A stretch of 64,000 bases of DNA from Mycobacterium sp. AZCC_0083 (lineage in GTDB: Bacteria; Actinomycetota; Actinomycetes; Mycobacteriales; Mycobacteriaceae). Positions 63,213 to 64,000 of the stretch are shown piece after piece. The notes beneath the pieces are model-generated. The model worked only from the letters and a program-made list of their open reading frames with translations. It had not been told where the DNA came from and made no database searches. How positions within the stretch are numbered: the stretch's first letter is position 1; each line of letters starts with the position of its first letter. The translations under genes were made by a program, and so were the position numbers. The stretch is from NCBI RefSeq assembly GCF_014202335.1, contig NZ_JACHGP010000004.1:1-64000 (forward strand), given 5' to 3'.

Positions 63213-63570
63213 CACATCTGGCCGCGGTGTGGCCCGTCCACGTCGCGGGGATCGCCGAACCGGGTGGAGTGCGGAAGCCGCTTCTGGTGGGGACGACATA
63301 GCCGTCGCTTGAGCGCGATGTCACGGCTTCGGTATCCCGGGCCCGGCACGGACGATGCTGAAGTGAATCCAGCAACTGGATTCTGTTCGGACGTCAATTT
63401 CTGACCCGTCGAATCTTTCATAGCCTTCAATCGCTATTTCATGCATAGATCGAGCTGCGGGGATTGGGCGGAATCTCACCGAGTTTGCCGCACACCCTGG
63501 GCCGGACGGGTTCAAGTAAAGCATCGCCCGTTCGCCATAAATGCACCTAGTTTTCCTGCATACTCCCGCA
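63213..63570 (+). other. Intergenic region before the methyltransferase gene
   Basis: 358 nt without a credible gene. It holds one perfect palindrome, GAATCCAG-CAA-CTGGATTC (63365-63383), a candidate operator, and a -10-like CATACT close to the next start. Its composition is less GC-rich than the coding DNA around it. Confidence 0.55.
63559..63564 (+). promoter_or_regulatory. Putative -10 of the methyltransferase gene (leaderless)
   Basis: CATACT lies 6 nt before the ATG at 63571. Confidence 0.4.
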
Positions 63571-64000
63571 ATGTCTGTGAACGAAGGAACCGTATCCAGC
63601 CGGGTAACTGCTCGTGTCTACCGCTTGGGATTCAACCCGTACGTCATGAAGGCCTTCGCGAAGGTCTTCTACCCTCTCTTCACCCGCTTGGTCGCAGGGG
63701 ACGGCCAGTTCCTCAATGACGGTTACGAGGAAGATCCACCGATGGCTCTGCCGCTGGCGGCGTCGGACGAGCCAAACCGGTTTCCCATCCAGCTCTACCA
63801 CCGCACGGCGACCCAGGCGGATCTCAGCGGCAAACGGGTGTTGGAGGTCGGTTCCGGTCACGGAGGCGGGGCCTCCTACCTCACCCGCACCTTGCAACCA
63901 GCCTCCTACACGGGGCTCGACTTGAACCCGGCCGCCATCGCGTCGTGCCGGGAGCGGCATGACGTGCCCGGCTTGGACTTCGTGCACGGCAACGCAGAGG
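63571..64000 (+). CDS. SAM-dependent methyltransferase, N-terminal part
   Basis: The frame is open from ATG 63571 to the window end (143 residues plus one base). It contains an N-terminal helical part ([36 protein letters not shown]) and the SAM-binding motif [16 protein letters not shown], then [14 protein letters not shown] with the acidic ribose ligand. This resembles mycobacterial lipid or glycolipid O-methyltransferases (for example of the phthiotriol type). The substrate cannot be told and the 3' end is missing. Confidence 0.87.
   Translation, partial: MSVNEGTVSSRVTARVYRLGFNPYVMKAFAKVFYPLFTRLVAGDGQFLNDGYEEDPPMALPLAASDEPNRFPIQLYHRTATQADLSGKRVLEVGSGHGGGASYLTRTLQPASYTGLDLNPAAIASCRERHDVPGLDFVHGNAE

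Overview
The window is high-GC mycobacterial chromosome, most likely from a rapid-growing Mycolicibacterium. As I remember it, the gene order follows M. tuberculosis Rv0777 to Rv0826 and the matching M. smegmatis locus (purB, cyp126, purC, ptrB, purS, purQ, encapsulin/DyP, pepC, purL, purF, purM, sseC/cysA2, thiX, lmeA, glnR, mshD, phoT, phoY2, a LytR-CpsA-Psr gene, dus, desA1). The fused DUF429-RelA/SpoT gene beside purB and the intact ptrB point to a fast grower rather than the tubercle bacillus.

Layout. 1-0.6 kb: the 5' part of an IS110-family transposase cut by the window edge. 0.9-6.4 kb: esterase, TetR, pobA, and a two-gene minus-strand unit of DUF429 proteins, the second fused to a (p)ppGpp synthetase-like domain. 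6.5-35.4 kb: seven purine genes (purB, C, S, Q, L, F, M), all on the plus strand but split into small units mixed with P450, oligopeptidase B, redox enzymes, an encapsulin nanocompartment with its DyP cargo, membrane proteins and an orphan MCE protein. 35.4-42.6 kb: DUF3073, YgfZ-like and class IV aminotransferase genes, a structured putative RNA, a GjpA-like porin gene with decayed duplicate fragments behind it, MarR, an orphan solute-binding lipoprotein and a nitrobindin operon. 42.7-45.8 kb: a thiosulfate sulfurtransferase operon preceded by a poly-cysteine short ORF, then thioredoxin and lmeA. 46-52.6 kb: glnR-mshD, pstSCAB with an upstream Pho box, and a second atypical winged-helix regulator. 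52.6-64 kb: two MDR oxidoreductases around a MarR gene with paired operators, phoY2, LCP, dus, desA1, two paralogous secreted proteins, TetR/MpaB, and a truncated methyltransferase.

Themes. Many genes show a leaderless layout, with a TANNNT-like -10 hexamer 6-8 nt before the start codon, and this was used to choose starts. Neighbouring genes often overlap by ATGA or GTGA. The signals most worth following up are the poly-cysteine attenuator ORF (a class described in mycobacteria), a family of intergenic palindromes with a roughly 25-nt loop that also brackets a DUF559 nuclease-like gene, a roughly 190-nt structured RNA with an unusually long Shine-Dalgarno sequence, and the relics of a gjpA-marR duplication. 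No tRNA, rRNA or CRISPR array was seen. Everything was read by eye; no database search was run.
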